The notes: generated by a model from the letters alone, not told the origin. Numbered from the stretch's first letter, positions 25,260-35,977 are shown. The stretch: 64,000 bases of DNA from Rhodobacter sp. CZR27 (GCF_002407205.1 NZ_CP023549.1:796521-860520); one strand, 5' to 3'. A program made the numbers and translations.

Positions 25260-26013
25260 TCAACTTCTCCTTCGGATGCGTGAGAGTAACGCCAAGTCAG
25301 AAAGCTGAATCGCTGGACGAGCGCGCTGTGTACTCGCCGACGTTGCTGGTTGAGATCACGTTGTCTGCGTGATCCGCCCAAGGTCAAGACATAGCGGCAG
25401 TCCATGCCGAGAAATGGATTCGATGGCGGCGGCGGCGCGAAATCAAGGGAACGCAATCTCCCACGTTCACCTGCAAGATCGAACCGCTCGTTGGCATCAC
25501 CGGTGGGGCAATGTCCGGTCCGGCCATGACGCCCGTGCTCTTGTGCAAACAGCCAACGGCCGGAAGCTCCGCACACTGCCCGGCTCCTCCGGCTCGTCCA
25601 GCGGCAGGAAAGCGCAGGAAGCGGACGCTGAGCACCGGAATAGAGTTAGCTGTCCCATCCCGGGTGAACACATAGCCCCTCAGCGCTCTGCCTTTTTCGT
25701 TGCAAGATCGCCCCCGCGGATAGTGCCACGGCGCGTGGTGTAAGAGACCTCGTTCACTGTCGCCAGCCGCACCACGTCCGGCGGATGGGTGCCCCAGAAA
25801 GAGAGGTTGCCGACTGTGGTCCATGCCTCCGTCCTCTCACACGCCGGGCCGGACGTAGGTCGTTCCGCAGCCCGAAAGCCCCAGCACTCCGACCATCCTA
25901 GACAATCCGGACATCGCATCCCCTCCCTCCGCATCACCTGGGGCCAGCCATGACGCTGGCCCCGGCGACCGCAGGGTGCTATCCGCCGGAGCGGATTCCG
26001 GCAGCCTTGGGCC
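25260..26013. other. Intergenic region with gene scraps
   Basis: No intact gene. Positions 25590-25650 repeat the intergenic texture seen elsewhere (AAGCGCAGGAAGCGGACGCT). On the minus strand 25685-25850 reads like a short coding remnant (VGNLSFWGTHPPDVVRLATV) without a start. The rest is non-descript. No terminator with a T-tract follows the helicase gene that ends at 26014. Confidence 0.35.
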
Positions 26014-29000
26014 TCAGCGCAGCACCCCTTCGACCAGGACGACATAGCCCCACCCCTGCGCCGCGACCCTGGGGCAGGGCTGCGCGCGATCATCGGGCTT
26101 GGGCTCGTAGCGGATCACGGCACTGACCTTCAGATCCGTAACACCGCCGCCCAGCCCGACGGCCTTGGACGGCAACCCGATCTGGCGACTGCCCCCCGTT
26201 TCCGATCGGTGCATCAGCGCCTTGCCGGCCCATCGGTTGGGCGCCTCGATCAGGATCGGATCGCCGACCGCCACCGAGGTCTCGATATAGGTCTGGGTGC
26301 GCCCGGGATCCGCATTGGAGTGTGACCGGTTCATCGACCAGCTGATGAAGACCTCCTTCGGTGTTCCAGTCAGGATGCGGCCACCGTCCTGCGCGCCCGT
26401 GAACGGCGTGATCGTCTTTCCCGCCCAGGCAAGTTCGCGATCTCCCAGATGGAACACCAGCCGGGACTTCGCGCGGGTCAGCGCCACGTAGAGCAGCCGC
26501 GCCTCTTCCGCCGCATTCGCCTCGATCTCTGCGCTCCTGCCCCCGAAGGACATACGGGACGGCAGCACCACGACGTTGTCGTATTCCAGCCCCTTCACCT
26601 TGTGGATCGTGGAGACGAGGATCTCGCCCTCGGGGCGTGTGGCGCCGAGGAGGCGCTGCAGCTCGTCGCTGCGCAGATCCTTCAGGAATTCGACCAGCGT
26701 CGAGAGATAGGGGAAGACGGTCTCCTGTGCGCAGAGGTCCCACAGCACGGAGAGGTCCGGGTCCATCCGGCCCCCGGCCCGGGTTTCGGGAATGTCCGTG
26801 TCCGCGTGGAAGGTCTCCAGCAGGCGCGCCCGCAGCGGATCGGTGAGGGCCTGGTCCTGCTGTGCGATCTCGCGTTCGAGCAGATCCAGCCAGAGGGCCA
26901 CATGGCGGAGTGAGCGGATCGCGATGTTGTCGCTGCTCTGCACGGTGACGACGGGAAAAACGTCGGAGAGGGCCCGGTGGACACTGGCCACCTCGTCGTT
27001 GGAGCGGCACAGGACCGCGAGGGATCCCGGGTTCTCCGACAGGAGCCGCCGGCTGGTGGCGCGGACCTCCTCCAGCGTTCGCTCCCAGCTCCAGCCCCGC
27101 GCATCGATACGCTCCACCGTTCCCGACGGCGCCCCGTCCACGGCAAGCAGCCGGTCGGTCTTGAGCCGCCGCGACAGGGTCCGGCGATTGAAGAAGCCGT
27201 TGATCATCTCCTGGCTCTTCTCGACGATCTCCGGGCTGGAGCGGAAGTTGACGCCCAGTGTCAGCTCGGACAGGTCCGCGCCGCCGAAATCCGCCCGGAA
27301 ACGACCGAAGTAATGGTCGGCGAACACGCCTCCGGCGTCGACCGCCGGGCGCCCCCAACCCACACGGACCGGCTTGCGGTTCCAGCGCAGGATGTCCTGA
27401 TCGTCATCCCCGATCGCCATGACCCCCGCCCGGTCCCCGCTCCCCGCATGCAGCGCATGGATGATCTCGTAGACCTCCTCGTTGACGTCCTGGAACTCGT
27501 CGACCAGAAGCGCCCGGCACTCGCCGGCCACGCTGGCCCTGAAGGCCGCATCCCGTGTCATCTTGCGGGCGAAGGTCGGCAGGAGCTCTTCGGGCTCGGA
27601 CGGGGCCGTGTCCCCCAGATGGCGCATCGCGAGACCGTGGAAGGTATGGACCCGGACGCGGGACGCATAGGCCGCGTAGCCGAGCGAGCGGAACAGGTCC
27701 CGGACCCGCTTGCGGATCTCGAAGACCACGGCGCGGTTGAAGGCCAGCACCATGATCTCGGACGGTTTGACATGCTGCTCGCGGATGAGATGGACGATCC
27801 GGCCCACGAGCACGGAGGTCTTGCCCGCGCCCGGTCCCGCATTCACCAGCAGGTGGCGGTCGTAGGGGTGCTGCATCGCCGCCCATTGCGCCGGCTCCGG
27901 CGAGGCCCGGTAGAAATCGAAGAACTCCGTCGCACGGGTCGCCCGGAGCTGGTCGCGTTTCTCGGCGAAGATCCCGGTCTCGTCCTCGATCTCGCCCAGC
28001 TGCTCGTCGACGAAGCCCTTGAGCGCATCCACGTCGGTGCAGGCGAAGTAGCCCGGCACGAACCGGTCCCGCGCCTTTTCGGGCAGGTTGGCATGGACCT
28101 CCATGCCGAAGATCCGCGTCTCGGCGAAGCGGTTGACGCTGTCGAGCTCCTCGACCAGATCGGGGTATTGCCCCAGCCCCGGCACGCGCCCCTGTGGTTG
28201 CAGCACGTAGGACGGCGGCAACAGGTCCGGCGAGGTGCTCACGAGCCCGAGCGAGGACAGCAGGCGGATCAGGCTGGAGAGATCCGAAGCGTGGAACGTC
28301 CCGGCGGGATGCGCCTCCTGCATCCGGGTGATGATATCCGCGACCTCGAGGCTCCCGTCCTTCGGGTTCGGGGGGAACAGGCGCGACAAAGCCGCGGCCT
28401 GCGGCAGGAGGTGATCGAGACGCTGCGCCGCGATCCGGCCTTCGGCATCTGGGCAGCGGGCCTGCCAGTAGAGGCGATCGCTCTCAGGGTCGAGCCCCTG
28501 CTTGAGGCGGATCCCGACAACCCGGGCCAGGGTGCGGAAGCCGTTGATGTAGCTGCGCCGGAACCGGTCTTCCCGCAGGATGAGTTCGACTTGTTCGCGG
28601 GACTGCTTTGGAAGTTTCCGAACCTCGGGATCGACCAGCCGGAATGGCGCCGGATCGTACCAGTCGTGCGGGTCGAAGCGGAACGTGCCCGTGCCGCGGA
28701 GCTCTCCGAGCAACCGGCGCACGGCCTCCGTCACCCGCTGCATCAGGGTCTCGACATGGGACGGGCTCTCGGATAGCAGGGGCCGCGTCGTGTAATCGAT
28801 CACCCAGACGGGTGTCAGGGCGTCGCGGCGCGCGAGGTCCGCGATCACGGACATGGTCGCGTCGAGGCTCTCCATCCGGCAGTGGCGCCGGATCTGGGAG
28901 AGGTTGATCACGGCCTTGCGTTCCCCGGAGCGCCCTTCATCGTCACCGGTCCGCAGACCGACGCTGCGCCGGATCCGCTGCATCAACTCCGGAAGCGCCA

Positions 29001-31338
29001 GCTCCCTCTCGCTCAGCACGCTGGACGTCGCCTCCAGGATGGCTGCCGCGACCTTCCCCGCCAGGCTGTCCTCCTCGGACACCCGTTTCAGCCGAACCGG
29101 CAAGAAGCGGATCTTGAGCAGGTCCGGCACCGTGCCCGCCTGCAGGACATGCCCTGCCTCCTCCAGCCAGTGGAGCGCCAGGCGCAGGCGCGTGGCATCG
29201 CTCCGGCGTTTCGCGGGTGTCCGGTACTTTTCGACGGAGAAGCCGTCCTGTGGAACAAAGGCTATGGGGCTATCTCCGACCGTCTCGACTTCCTTCAGGA
29301 TCTCCCTCTCGATCTCGTCGATCTGCGGCACCCGCAGTTCGTTCTCGGCCCGCATGCTCCGGATCGCCTCGAAATCCTGCCCCGAGTACAGCATCAGCGC
29401 GTCGAGACGGTCGAGCCCCGCCTTCTCGCGCTCCCTTACACCGCGCCCGATCCGGCCCACCTCCTGCAGGTAGTCCTCTAGGTATCCGGGAGAGGCCAGA
29501 TGCACGACCCAGTGGATATCGGGGATGTCCATCCCCATCCCGAAGGCCTTGGTCGCCACCAACACATCGAACCCGCCGCTCCGGAAGCGGTCGTAGATGT
29601 CCTCGCGCGTAGCGCCATCGAGACCGGCGTGGAAGCTCTCGACCTCCTGACCCGTCTCGCGCGTCAGCTGCTCCGCCAGCGTGTCGGCATGAGAGCGAGA
29701 GAGGACGAAGACCAGCACCGCGCTGCGCTGCCCGGTCTCCTCGACGTTCCTGCGGGCCGTCCGAATGACCTGCACGACCTCCGGGATCCGCTCCTGCAGC
29801 GCCTTGCCGTCTGCCTCGAAGATGTTTCCCTGCAGCTGATGCGTGCGGACACGGATATGCGCGCGCAGCGGGCTGACCTGCGTCGTGGGATCGGGACAGA
29901 TCGCGAGCGGCAGCCGGTCCGGATCCTGTGACAGGTGCTCCAGCAGACCGCGCATCCGCCGACGGTCCGAGGCCGTGAGGGTCGCCGAGAGCAGCAGGAC
30001 CGGCGTCGGGTCCGAAAGGCGGCCGGTCCGCAGCCGCGACATCAGGAAGCTGAAGGCGAAGAAGTAGTCGGGGCGGAACTCGTAGCCCCACTGGTTGATG
30101 CAATGCGCCTCGTCGAAGACGATATATTCCAGACCGCCGTCCGCCTCGATCCGGCGCCGCAGCACATCGACGAAACTGGCCACGCGCAGCCGTTCGGGTG
30201 CGACGTAGAGCATCACGATCCGTTGGTCCAGAACGCCTTGCAGGACCTCGCGCTGTTCCTCGCGGGACTGGTCTCCGCTGAGGAAGTCCACAGATTCCTC
30301 GAAACCCTGTTCATGCAGGCGCAGGACCTGGTCCCGCATAAGCGCCCGCAGCGGCGAGATCACAAGGGTGAGCCGGCGGTTGCGCAGGCCGCGGGCCAAG
30401 GCCGGCACCTGGAAGAGCACCGATTTGCCCTCTCCCGTCGGCAGGGTGACCATCACGTCGGCGCGGCGGTCACGGATATGCTCCATGGCCTGGAGCTGTG
30501 TCGGCTTGAACCCGGTCACGGGGTTCGTGCCCGCCGCGCCCGAGGGCTGCCAGTGCGACACCAGGAAGTGCCCCATCGCGGCCATGCCGGAGGGGGCCTC
30601 TTCCCGTTCGATCTGCAGCGGGGCGAAGACGGTCTTCAGCCGCCGGCTTTCCTCGGAGGTCCAGGGCGTGAGCTCGACCGCCAGCCGCTTGAAGGCACCT
30701 CCCGTCAGGTGCCGCGTGTCCTCCAGCCGGGGGTCGAGCAGGACGGGGACCCGGGCGCTCTCCGCCAGGCCGGTCTCGCGCAGCCATGGCCGCAGCCACT
30801 TGTCCACCCGCTTGTCGATCCCGTCGAGCACCATGGACGTGGAGATCTCGCGCTGCCCGTCCTCCTGCCCCTCCTTCTGCGCGGCCCCGGCGGGGGCCTC
30901 CAGCGCGTACCACTCCTCCAGCGGGGCCGCATCGACGACCGGCTGGAGGGTGATCCCGGCATCCTTCGCCAGCGCGGCCCAGTGGCTCCACGTATCGAGA
31001 CCGGCGACGAGGCAGTGCCCGTTGGCCGCTGCCCGTTTCAGCTGTTCGCGTCGGCTGCGATGCTGGGGCTGTTTCTCTCCCAGGCCCAGCTCGGCCAGCG
31101 CCGTTTCCAGCAGGCCCAGCATCGTCGGGCTGCGGGTGCTGCTCACCAGCAGGATCGGCACCGTATCGCTCTCCGCGGGCAGGCTCCGCAGCGTCGCCAG
31201 CTGTTCCGACCAGTAGCCGGCCTGCGTCCGGGAGCCGGGATCGCGCACGGTGGTCTGGCGAGAGACCAGCAGCGGGCTGCTCGTCCGCGGGCTGCCCGGT
31301 CCCTTTACGGGCGTCACCGTCTTCGGCACGGTGATCAT
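26014..31338 (-). CDS. RecQ-UvrD fusion helicase (1774 aa)
   Basis: One polypeptide joins two DNA helicases. The first is RecQ-like: Walker A LPTGEGKSVLF (about 299-309), DEAH box YIVFDEAHCINQWG (409-412) and the motif VI-type EVGRIGRG near 626. After a middle region with winged-helix-like segments comes a UvrD/Rep superfamily I helicase: Walker A NAGPGAGKTSVL (about 1168), DEFQD (about 1280), GDDDQDILRW, and the late STIHKVKGLEYDNVVVLP and YVALTRAK motifs. The N-terminal 280 residues are unfamiliar. ATG 31338 overlaps the stop of the frameshifted exonuclease gene, so the two were coexpressed. Such a fusion next to a nuclease suggests DNA repair or anti-plasmid/phage activity; that part is inference. 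Confidence 0.85.
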   Translation of the reverse strand: MITVPKTVTPVKGPGSPRTSSPLLVSRQTTVRDPGSRTQAGYWSEQLATLRSLPAESDTVPILLVSSTRSPTMLGLLETALAELGLGEKQPQHRSRREQLKRAAANGHCLVAGLDTWSHWAALAKDAGITLQPVVDAAPLEEWYALEAPAGAAQKEGQEDGQREISTSMVLDGIDKRVDKWLRPWLRETGLAESARVPVLLDPRLEDTRHLTGGAFKRLAVELTPWTSEESRRLKTVFAPLQIEREEAPSGMAAMGHFLVSHWQPSGAAGTNPVTGFKPTQLQAMEHIRDRRADVMVTLPTGEGKSVLFQVPALARGLRNRRLTLVISPLRALMRDQVLRLHEQGFEESVDFLSGDQSREEQREVLQGVLDQRIVMLYVAPERLRVASFVDVLRRRIEADGGLEYIVFDEAHCINQWGYEFRPDYFFAFSFLMSRLRTGRLSDPTPVLLLSATLTASDRRRMRGLLEHLSQDPDRLPLAICPDPTTQVSPLRAHIRVRTHQLQGNIFEADGKALQERIPEVVQVIRTARRNVEETGQRSAVLVFVLSRSHADTLAEQLTRETGQEVESFHAGLDGATREDIYDRFRSGGFDVLVATKAFGMGMDIPDIHWVVHLASPGYLEDYLQEVGRIGRGVREREKAGLDRLDALMLYSGQDFEAIRSMRAENELRVPQIDEIEREILKEVETVGDSPIAFVPQDGFSVEKYRTPAKRRSDATRLRLALHWLEEAGHVLQAGTVPDLLKIRFLPVRLKRVSEEDSLAGKVAAAILEATSSVLSERELALPELMQRIRRSVGLRTGDDEGRSGERKAVINLSQIRRHCRMESLDATMSVIADLARRDALTPVWVIDYTTRPLLSESPSHVETLMQRVTEAVRRLLGELRGTGTFRFDPHDWYDPAPFRLVDPEVRKLPKQSREQVELILREDRFRRSYINGFRTLARVVGIRLKQGLDPESDRLYWQARCPDAEGRIAAQRLDHLLPQAAALSRLFPPNPKDGSLEVADIITRMQEAHPAGTFHASDLSSLIRLLSSLGLVSTSPDLLPPSYVLQPQGRVPGLGQYPDLVEELDSVNRFAETRIFGMEVHANLPEKARDRFVPGYFACTDVDALKGFVDEQLGEIEDETGIFAEKRDQLRATRATEFFDFYRASPEPAQWAAMQHPYDRHLLVNAGPGAGKTSVLVGRIVHLIREQHVKPSEIMVLAFNRAVVFEIRKRVRDLFRSLGYAAYASRVRVHTFHGLAMRHLGDTAPSEPEELLPTFARKMTRDAAFRASVAGECRALLVDEFQDVNEEVYEIIHALHAGSGDRAGVMAIGDDDQDILRWNRKPVRVGWGRPAVDAGGVFADHYFGRFRADFGGADLSELTLGVNFRSSPEIVEKSQEMINGFFNRRTLSRRLKTDRLLAVDGAPSGTVERIDARGWSWERTLEEVRATSRRLLSENPGSLAVLCRSNDEVASVHRALSDVFPVVTVQSSDNIAIRSLRHVALWLDLLEREIAQQDQALTDPLRARLLETFHADTDIPETRAGGRMDPDLSVLWDLCAQETVFPYLSTLVEFLKDLRSDELQRLLGATRPEGEILVSTIHKVKGLEYDNVVVLPSRMSFGGRSAEIEANAAEEARLLYVALTRAKSRLVFHLGDRELAWAGKTITPFTGAQDGGRILTGTPKEVFISWSMNRSHSNADPGRTQTYIETSVAVGDPILIEAPNRWAGKALMHRSETGGSRQIGLPSKAVGLGGGVTDLKVSAVIRYEPKPDDRAQPCPRVAAQGWGYVVLVEGVLR

Positions 31339-33505
31339 GTGGAAGCTCCGCCAGCCCCCCCCGTCTCCAGTCGGTCCGATGCTGGATCCCGCACAGCCCA
31401 GCCCGTCCCGCCGGCGAGGCCCAGGAGGAGGGTGCCTTCGCGGATCGGGGCCGCCGTGAGAGCCCCGGCGGGGACCTGCGCGCGCGCGACGATCATCTGG
31501 GGCCCGTCGGGCAGCATGGCCTGCCCGGACCACGTCTCCGCCTGCGCCCACCAGTGCAGCGAAGCGGGGAGCGGGGAAACCCGGCAGCCGGACTCCATGT
31601 CGGGCAGCCCCGTGGCTCCATCCAGCGCGGCCTCCAGCCAGGGCAGCCGCTCCGTCAGCCAGCCCGGCACCATGTTGCGACGCACGGAGATCCCCTGTGC
31701 CTGCGCCCGTTGCAGCACCGCCATCAGCACCTCGACCACGGGCGTCCGCCGTTGCGCCGCCGTCAGCGCGCCGAACAGCGCATCGCCTGGATCTCGAGGA
31801 AGCCCGGATCGAGCGGGGTCTCCGGGTCGGCGGGCGCGATCACGTATCCCGGCACCCAGTCCAGCAGCCGCAGGAGCCGTTCCGGCAGGAGCAGGGGCTG
31901 GTCACGATCGACCGCCTCGAGGACGGCGGGCGTGGCCCGGGCGACGGAGAGGTCGTCAGGCCCCGCATCCACGATCCGCGTGAAGAGCTCCTCGGTGGAG
32001 GTACAGCGCCCGGTCAGGATCGCCACGGACAGGGATGGATCGAAGCGCTCCGCCTGTCTGCCGAAGAGCGCGAGGGCGGCGCGGGCATCGGCATCGGCCC
32101 TGTGATCCCCGCCAAGCGCATGAGACAGGGCCTGGGGCTCGAGCAGGAAGGCGACAAGGAGCGTGTCCCAGACGGGCGTTCCGGGCAGGGAGGGCACGGC
32201 CCGCGACAGGATAGGCCAGTCCCAGCCGATCGCATTGTGCCCGACTGCCAGCCGGGCCTGCGTCAAGGCGCTCACCAGACCGGGCAGACCCTGTTGCAGG
32301 CTCCCGGCCAGGTCGCTCCCCTCGATGTTCGTACTGCCGCGGTGATCGGCTTGTCCGAGCTGGTGGATCCGCGCCCCGTCGGTCTCCAGATCCACCGCCA
32401 GGACGGTCGTCTCCAGCAATCGGCCCGCCCGCGCGGGATCCTCCTCCAGTACCCTCTCGAGCAGGGACGGATCGCGCGCCCAGCTCTCCTGCAGGCGCGC
32501 CCGATCCTCGTCGGAGAGCGCGTGATGCAGGAGAACGCCCGCATGCGCCTCCCGGAGCGCGAGGTCCAGCAGGTCGCCAACCTGCAGCTGATCCTTTTCG
32601 AGCAGGGTCAGCAGCCAGGGCAGTAGCGGCCGGGGCACCGGCTTTTCGGAGGCCAGCCATTGCCGTGCGAAGGTCGCCTCATGCGCCCCGTCGCCCTTCA
32701 GCCATGTGGCCCGGAAGCCCTCGAGGTCACCGGCGCCGCTCAGCGCGGCCCAATCGAGCAGGGCGACCTTGTGGTCCAGGGACAGGTACCCAGACTTGCC
32801 CCGAGGCCCCGAGGCCTGTGCCCACTCCGCCCGGGGCGCGCAAACCGCCGCGAGCTGACTTGGCACGAAGGTCGCCAGCAGGGCGGAGAGGTCGGCGACA
32901 TCCGACATCGGATCGAGGGCCGCCACGAAGGCAAAAGGGCTGCCTTGCGCGGCATGGAGGCGGCTGGGGAGATGGCCGGGGCTCAGCGCGGCCAGCGCCG
33001 TGGCGTGGACCTGCTGCAGGACCGGGTCCTGCAGATCCTTGGGTGGGTTTTCCTTCCACCGCCGGCGATACCAGCCTGCCGCCAAGATACGTCCGATCTC
33101 CTCTGTGCCGGCCTTCCCGAAGAGATCGCGTCGGATCCGGTCCAGCCCCTCCTGACTGTCCGGTGTGCCGGTGCTCGTCCAGTCTCGCCCGGCGACCGGG
33201 GTCCAAAGCACGGCGGCCGACTTGGACGGTTCCCGCAGCGTACTGCCGACCTGGCACAGCAGCCTGTCTCCCTCCTTCAGCGTCAGGAACAGGGCCTCAT
33301 CGTTCGACAGGGCGGCCGTGGCGTGAAAGAAGATCTCGTCCTTGCTGCCCTCGATCTTCAGGAACCCAAAACCCCGCGTCGAGACGACCGTTTCGACTGT
33401 GGCGAGGAAGGGCATCTTCAGAAGCGCCTTCGGGGAAATGGCGGGCAGGATCGGTTGCTCGGTCTGAGCGGCAAGTTCGGAGAGTGGCAATGTAGTGTTC
33501 CTCAC
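31335..33505 (-). pseudogene. Cold-shock domain/DEDDh exonuclease, frameshifted
   Basis: The frame from GTG 33505 encodes a cold-shock-like nucleic-acid-binding domain (RGFGFLKI 44-51, EIFFHATAAL 57-66). A long helical region follows, then a DnaQ-type exonuclease with DxE (AVDLETDG, D372/E374), NAIGWDW (D429) and HRADADA (H468, D473), so all DEDDh residues are present. It stops at 31763, but protein-like sequence continues in the next frame (DALFGALTAAQRRTPVVEVL, GISVRRNMVPGWL) to 31335, where its TGA overlaps the helicase start. A one-base change near 31775 would give a protein of about 720 residues. The nuclease domain precedes the break, so partial activity is possible. Start uncertain because no good ribosome site is seen. 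Confidence 0.7.
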
Positions 33506-33835
33506 CTGACGGAGGATTCCCGTTATCGGTCATGTATGTCATTGTTTGGGCATTAGACGCGATGACATCTGCCTTTATCTTGGCCCCGGCCAACTCGTTG
33601 TCCTGTCCCGCCCGCCTCACCAATACACTTTCGGTATCAGAGCGGGCGACAACTTCCCTGACAGAGGGGGAACCCGCGGCTTCACGAACTGCTCCCCTGG
33701 AACTGGAAGCCCCTGCCAGCCGGTGACAACAAGATCGCCCCCTGATCTGCGCAGATCTCGGTGACGTCAGTAACGACGCCAATAGCGACGTCGTATCAGA
33801 CACCCCAGATATCTGCCGAACGCGCAGGGGTGGCC
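33506..33835. other. Upstream region of the exonuclease-helicase pair
   Basis: No gene seen. It should contain the promoter for the minus-strand pair. Around 33520-33570 short repeats of ATGACAT/ATGTCAT type occur and could be operator half-sites. The inverted pair GTCGTATC (near 33790) and GATACGAC (near 33851) brackets the boundary with the IS256 remnant. Confidence 0.35.
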
Positions 33836-33945
33836 ACAATCGGGTGGTTACGATACGACCGCCCTGGCGCACCCTGAGGTAGGTGGCGTTCAGCCAGACA
33901 TAGGGCCACTCGCCGGTCAGCGGGCGGTTCAGGAACACGCCGTGG
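33836..33945 (-). pseudogene. IS256-family transposase fragment
   Basis: About 36 codons (VFLNRPLTGEWPYVWLNATY, then LRVRQGGRIV) match the start of the catalytic region of IS256 (mutator) transposases, including the Asp of the LDATY-type motif, here LNATY with Asn in place of Asp. Both ends are missing. The residue change and size show it is dead. Confidence 0.75.
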
Positions 33946-34105
33946 TGATCAGCGGGTCGGGTCCAAATCTTCGACGTGAGCTCTGATGCTCATGGGATTG
34001 CCCTGGCTTCCCCGACCCGGATCTGTGCGATCGTTGCGCCCATTCAGGTCGTTGGCTTCTCACACTCCCACTTGGCCCCGGAGTTGGCAGGTCACAACAG
34101 GGTGG

Positions 34106-34291
34106 TCATGCCCTCGCCAGCGCCGGATCCCGGTAGTCCTCGTTCTTCGTCTGCATCGCCCAGAACTGCCGGGCCATCTTGTTGGCCAGCGCGATCCCAA
34201 TCAGCATCTTCGGCTTCGTCGCAATGCGGCTCATCGCTCCGATGATCAAAAGCCGTCGGATCACATTTTGTCCCATTCCTGCGCCCTCCAT
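34106..34291 (-). pseudogene. IS110-family transposase C-terminal fragment
   Basis: A 61-codon piece ending LALANKMAR-type and WAMQTKNEDYRDPALARA corresponds to the C-terminus of IS110/IS1111 transposases (RRLLIIGAMSR at its start). The rest of that copy is missing. It is distinct from the intact IS110 transposase 130 bases away on the other strand. Confidence 0.7.
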
Positions 34292-34424
34292 CCGGCTCGA
34301 AAGCCTACCTCAGGGCGGACCACTTAGCGTAATCGCGGGTGGCCTTCTGGCCGGCAACGCCGGGGTTTCCCAAAGTGGTCTTCCACCGATCGGCGTGGTG
34401 CCGACAAGATGAAGGAGAACCAGC

Positions 34425-35459
34425 ATGCCGAGCTATGCCGCTCTTGATGTTGCTCAGGAGACGACAGCGATCTGCGTCGTCGACGACGAGGGGCGCATTT
34501 GGGCAGAGAAGAAGGTGCCGACCTGTCCGGATGCAATCACCGACTTCCTGGCGCATGGCGCTCCTGGTCTCGTGCGGGTCGGAATGGAGACAGGTCCCCT
34601 TGCGGTCTGGCTGTGGAACGAGCTGGCGGAGCGGGAAGTGCCCATCATCTGCCTAGATGCGCGTCACGCGAACGCCGCCTTGAAGATGCGACCCGTGAAG
34701 ACGGACCGAAACGACGCCGCCGGCCTTGCCCAGATCGTGCGCACCGGCTGGTTCAAGCAGGTGCGCATCAAGAGCCGCAGCAACTACCAGATCCGTTCGC
34801 TGCTCACGGCGCGCGAGATGCTGGTGCGCACGCGCGTCAGGATCGAGAACGAACTTCGGGGGCTTTTGCGGACCTTCGGCGTGCTGTTCGGCAAGCGCGT
34901 CGGCAGCTTCACGCAGCGCGCCGGCGAGATCGTCGCAGGCGAACTCGCCGGCGCGCCCGAGATGCGCCTGGTCGCCGAGACGCTGATGAAAGCGCGGGCC
35001 TCGATCCTTGACCAGATCAAGGTGCTCGACCGGCGCTTGTCTTCGGTCGCCAGAGCGTCGCCGGTGGTGCGCCTGTTCATGACCGCTCCGGGCGTAGGCG
35101 CGATCACCGCCTTGTCGGTCGCTTCGGTCTTCGACGATGCATCGCGCTTCAGGCGCTCATCGAGCGCAGGCGCCCATCTCGGTTTGACACCCCGACGCTA
35201 CGAGTCGGGCGAGACCAGTCGCAACGGACGCATCTCCAAGCAGGGCAACCAGCTGACCAGAAAGCACCTCTACGAGGCGGCTACGACCCTGCTGACACGC
35301 AACCTGCGCTTCTCAACCCTGAAGGCATGGGGCATGAAGCTGGCCAAAGCGTCAGGCTTCAAGAAGGCACGCGCCGCTGTTGCCCGCAGGCTCGCCGTCG
35401 TCCTCCACGCCATGTGGAAGACAAACACGCCGTTCCACTGGAGCCAGATCGATGGATGA
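34425..35459 (+). CDS. IS110-family transposase (344 aa)
   Basis: An intact IS110-type recombinase, which uses a RuvC-like DEDD site together with a C-terminal serine domain. The N-terminal strand YAALDVAQETTAICVVDD carries the first Asp, GMETGPLAVWLW the Glu and VKTDRNDAAGLAQI the following Asp pair. The C-terminal transposase_20 domain shows LFMTAPGVGAITALSVASVF and the RSSSAGAHLGLTPRRYESGE block with the conserved serine. AAGGAG precedes ATG 34425. The family moves with a structured non-coding RNA encoded at one end; the flanks here (34300-34424 and 35460-35745) are long enough to hold it. Confidence 0.9.
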   Translation: MPSYAALDVAQETTAICVVDDEGRIWAEKKVPTCPDAITDFLAHGAPGLVRVGMETGPLAVWLWNELAEREVPIICLDARHANAALKMRPVKTDRNDAAGLAQIVRTGWFKQVRIKSRSNYQIRSLLTAREMLVRTRVRIENELRGLLRTFGVLFGKRVGSFTQRAGEIVAGELAGAPEMRLVAETLMKARASILDQIKVLDRRLSSVARASPVVRLFMTAPGVGAITALSVASVFDDASRFRRSSSAGAHLGLTPRRYESGETSRNGRISKQGNQLTRKHLYEAATTLLTRNLRFSTLKAWGMKLAKASGFKKARAAVARRLAVVLHAMWKTNTPFHWSQIDG

Positions 35460-35977
35460 CGAGCAGGGAGCACGACTGACCGAATGACTTCACGGATGCG
35501 TCCTGCCGGGACGCGTGGCCAGGATCAGGCCGACCCTCTGAAATGCGGCACCTCCATCAAGACGCAGAGAAGATGACCGCGAGGACCACTTCGGCCGATC
35601 CACCATCCGACGCCACCATGCAGCGACCCCAAAGAGCGATCGACTGCGGAGAGAACCCTGAACCCGGCACAGACGCAGACCTGAACCAGAACCCTTGACC
35701 AACGCGATTAGAGAACTTTTCTGGGGGCACACCACCTGAGCAGGCGAAACCCGCCGGATCTCGTCAAAATTTGTCGAACTTGGGCAGCGGGACCATAGTG
35801 GAACAAGTGCTGTCAGGAGGGGCTAGCCAACCCATCATCAGAGACTGCGCGGCTTGAAGAGGGGCGCGGAACTCTGATTTGAATTAATCTAGTCCGTTAA
35901 TAGAACGGAAGCATTTCGGCGTTACTGTCACCCAAAGAAGCCCTTTAACATAAACTAAACCTCACTGGAATAAACTG
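35460..35977. other. IS110 3' flank and AT-rich region
   Basis: The first part, to about 35745, is probably the IS110 right end with no ORF. It contains small hairpins (GCGTCCTGCCGGGACGC at 35499-35515). From 35860 the base composition falls sharply (ATTAATCTAG, TTAACATAAACTAAACC) and should hold the promoter of the low-GC exported protein that follows. Confidence 0.45.
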
